Source of the DNA: Lactobacillus sp. ESL0680
GTDB lineage: Bacteria > Bacillota > Bacilli > Lactobacillales > Lactobacillaceae
Direction of reading: 5' to 3'
Assembly: GCF_029392855.1 (NCBI RefSeq)
Contig: NZ_CP113945.1
Span: forward strand, 1,426,001-1,490,000
Length of the DNA stretch: 64,000 nucleotides
The notes beneath the pieces were generated by a model that saw only the letters and a list, made by a program, of their open reading frames with translations, searched no databases and was not told the DNA's origin. Numbering within the stretch: the stretch's first letter is position 1; each line of letters starts with the position of its first letter. Position numbers and translations under genes: made by a program. This document shows, one piece after another, positions 63,185-64,000 of the stretch.

Positions 63185-64000
63185 TTATTTATTAATTTTA
63201 GCTTCAACATAACGAGTAAAAAGCCACAGATCAACTGCCAACACAATCGCGTCATAAAATAAGAAGAGCCAAAAATCTCCAATTATACCGACTTTGGGTA
63301 CTATCATTTCCATATCTTGGTAAGAACTACCAGTCAAAAAATGACTGATATTGGCAACAACATCCCACCAAATGTTATAACTAATCACCAATAACCAGCT
63401 GACTAGAATAATCATTACTAACCGCACCAGCCAAGTGATAATTCGGTGCGACTTACCAAACCAAAAGTCAATCACAGTATGACTGCTAAAATTCAAACAG
63501 CTGACTGTCAGATAAATTGCAAGACCAATAAGCAATAATAACAGCGCCGCTAATAGTAACTTCCCACATTTTAACAAGGTTAAGTGCGTGACCCAATAGC
63601 CAAAAGCTGCTATCTGCTGTCTGGTATATTCATCAACTGGGTAAAGCAGCACTAGTATTATTACCAATTCAATACCCAATAAAAAATCAAGATAGATAAA
63701 CGCAATTCCAGAAGAAATCGTATTAGTTAAATATAATTGGTCATCATGTAGTGGGATTAACCGCCACGTCTGGTCATGATTAAATTTTTCATTTTGCCAA
63801 CAAGTAATTCCAAGATAAATTAAATTTGCCAGTAAGCAAAACAAAATAAAGACCGTTTGTAAGTAGTTTGGATAGAACTCCCACCGGTTTGCCTGCGGCG
63901 TCGTAAAGATCATTATTAATGAACATACGACTGTAGCCAATAATTGTATGCCAAATACGCGATAAGTTAAGCGTGTTTTTTGTCTAAATAAGACTTTAAA
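63185..64000 (-). CDS. Polytopic membrane protein, N-terminus beyond window
   Basis: The frame is open to the right edge (FKVLFRQKTRLTYRVFGIQLLATVV precedes a TTG at 63940), so the true start is probably outside. At least six hydrophobic segments are seen, with a basic N-terminal stretch as in ABC-2-type permeases. No confident family. The stop at 63185 is complete. Confidence 0.6.
   Translation of the reverse strand, partial: FKVLFRQKTRLTYRVFGIQLLATVVCSLIMIFTTPQANRWEFYPNYLQTVFILFCLLANLIYLGITCWQNEKFNHDQTWRLIPLHDDQLYLTNTISSGIAFIYLDFLLGIELVIILVLLYPVDEYTRQQIAAFGYWVTHLTLLKCGKLLLAALLLLLIGLAIYLTVSCLNFSSHTVIDFWFGKSHRIITWLVRLVMIILVSWLLVISYNIWWDVVANISHFLTGSSYQDMEMIVPKVGIIGDFWLFLFYDAIVLAVDLWLFTRYVEAKINK

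Overview
The window looks like a low-GC Firmicute chromosome, most likely Lactobacillus in the narrow sense. The clues are host-associated cell-wall genes (three tandem NlpC/P60 proteins, two LytR-CpsA-Psr proteins), an exopolysaccharide (EPS) cluster, strong AGGAGG ribosome sites, frequent TTG starts and compact operons ended by intrinsic terminators. No tRNA, rRNA, CRISPR array or insertion sequence was seen. The left end cuts an LTA-synthase-family gene and the right end cuts a membrane-protein gene.

Layout. 1-4.3 kb: cell envelope (LTA synthase-like, PlsY-like, LCP ligase, small mutarotase-like protein). 4.5-6 kb: orphan HicB and PanE. 6-9 kb: MFS/formamidase-type amidase operon with its own promoter. 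9-13 kb: serine hydrolase, DegV, drug efflux, SRPBCC. 13-19.8 kb: galactitol-type PTS (EIIA, EIIC, EIIB), a PRD regulator and an L-ribulose-5-phosphate 4-epimerase, followed by SGNH and HTH/TPR genes. 20-24.5 kb: HflX, three secreted NlpC/P60 proteins, a guanylate-kinase paralogue. 24.5-27.1 kb: DUF2187-like protein and two membrane proteins. 27.3-30.7 kb: the most unusual locus (below). 30.7-39 kb: RelE-like and histone-H1-tailed proteins, multicopper oxidase, C39 peptidase-like protein, LepA paralogue, TetR, ABC-F. 39-49 kb: the diaminopimelate/lysine pathway as two divergent operons; the lysA arm carries a lysine riboswitch. 49-56 kb: second LCP protein, PepF, and a TrpXYZ-like ABC importer behind a Phe/Tyr-rich leader peptide and attenuator. 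56-63 kb: EPS operon (Wzz, Wze, priming transferase, Alg14/Alg13-like pair, GT32, Wzy, Wzx).

Candidate new system (27,282-30,657). A visibly AT-rich island holds an Rgg/PlcR-type regulator, a divergent activator-type promoter with a 12-bp palindrome at its -35, two tiny well-initiated peptide genes (11 and 14 codons), a perfect 13-bp terminator hairpin, a ThiF/E1-like enzyme resembling microcin C MccB (same YSRN, GxGGxG, TRQ and GKNK motifs), and an overlapping MFS exporter. This is the mccA-terminator-mccB-mccC plan placed under an apparent peptide quorum-sensing switch. Two departures are notable: the enzyme lacks the zinc CxxC motifs, and the 14-residue peptide ends Asn-Arg instead of Asn. 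I infer a quorum-controlled peptide-nucleotide or related ribosomal peptide; no product is proven.

Other regulatory structure of interest: the attenuator at 52.76-53.02 kb with swapping repeats, a bracketed structured RNA candidate at 34.37-34.55 kb, a three-hairpin element at 38.98-39.07 kb, a terminator inside the EPS leader, and the absence of a lysine riboswitch on the lysC arm.
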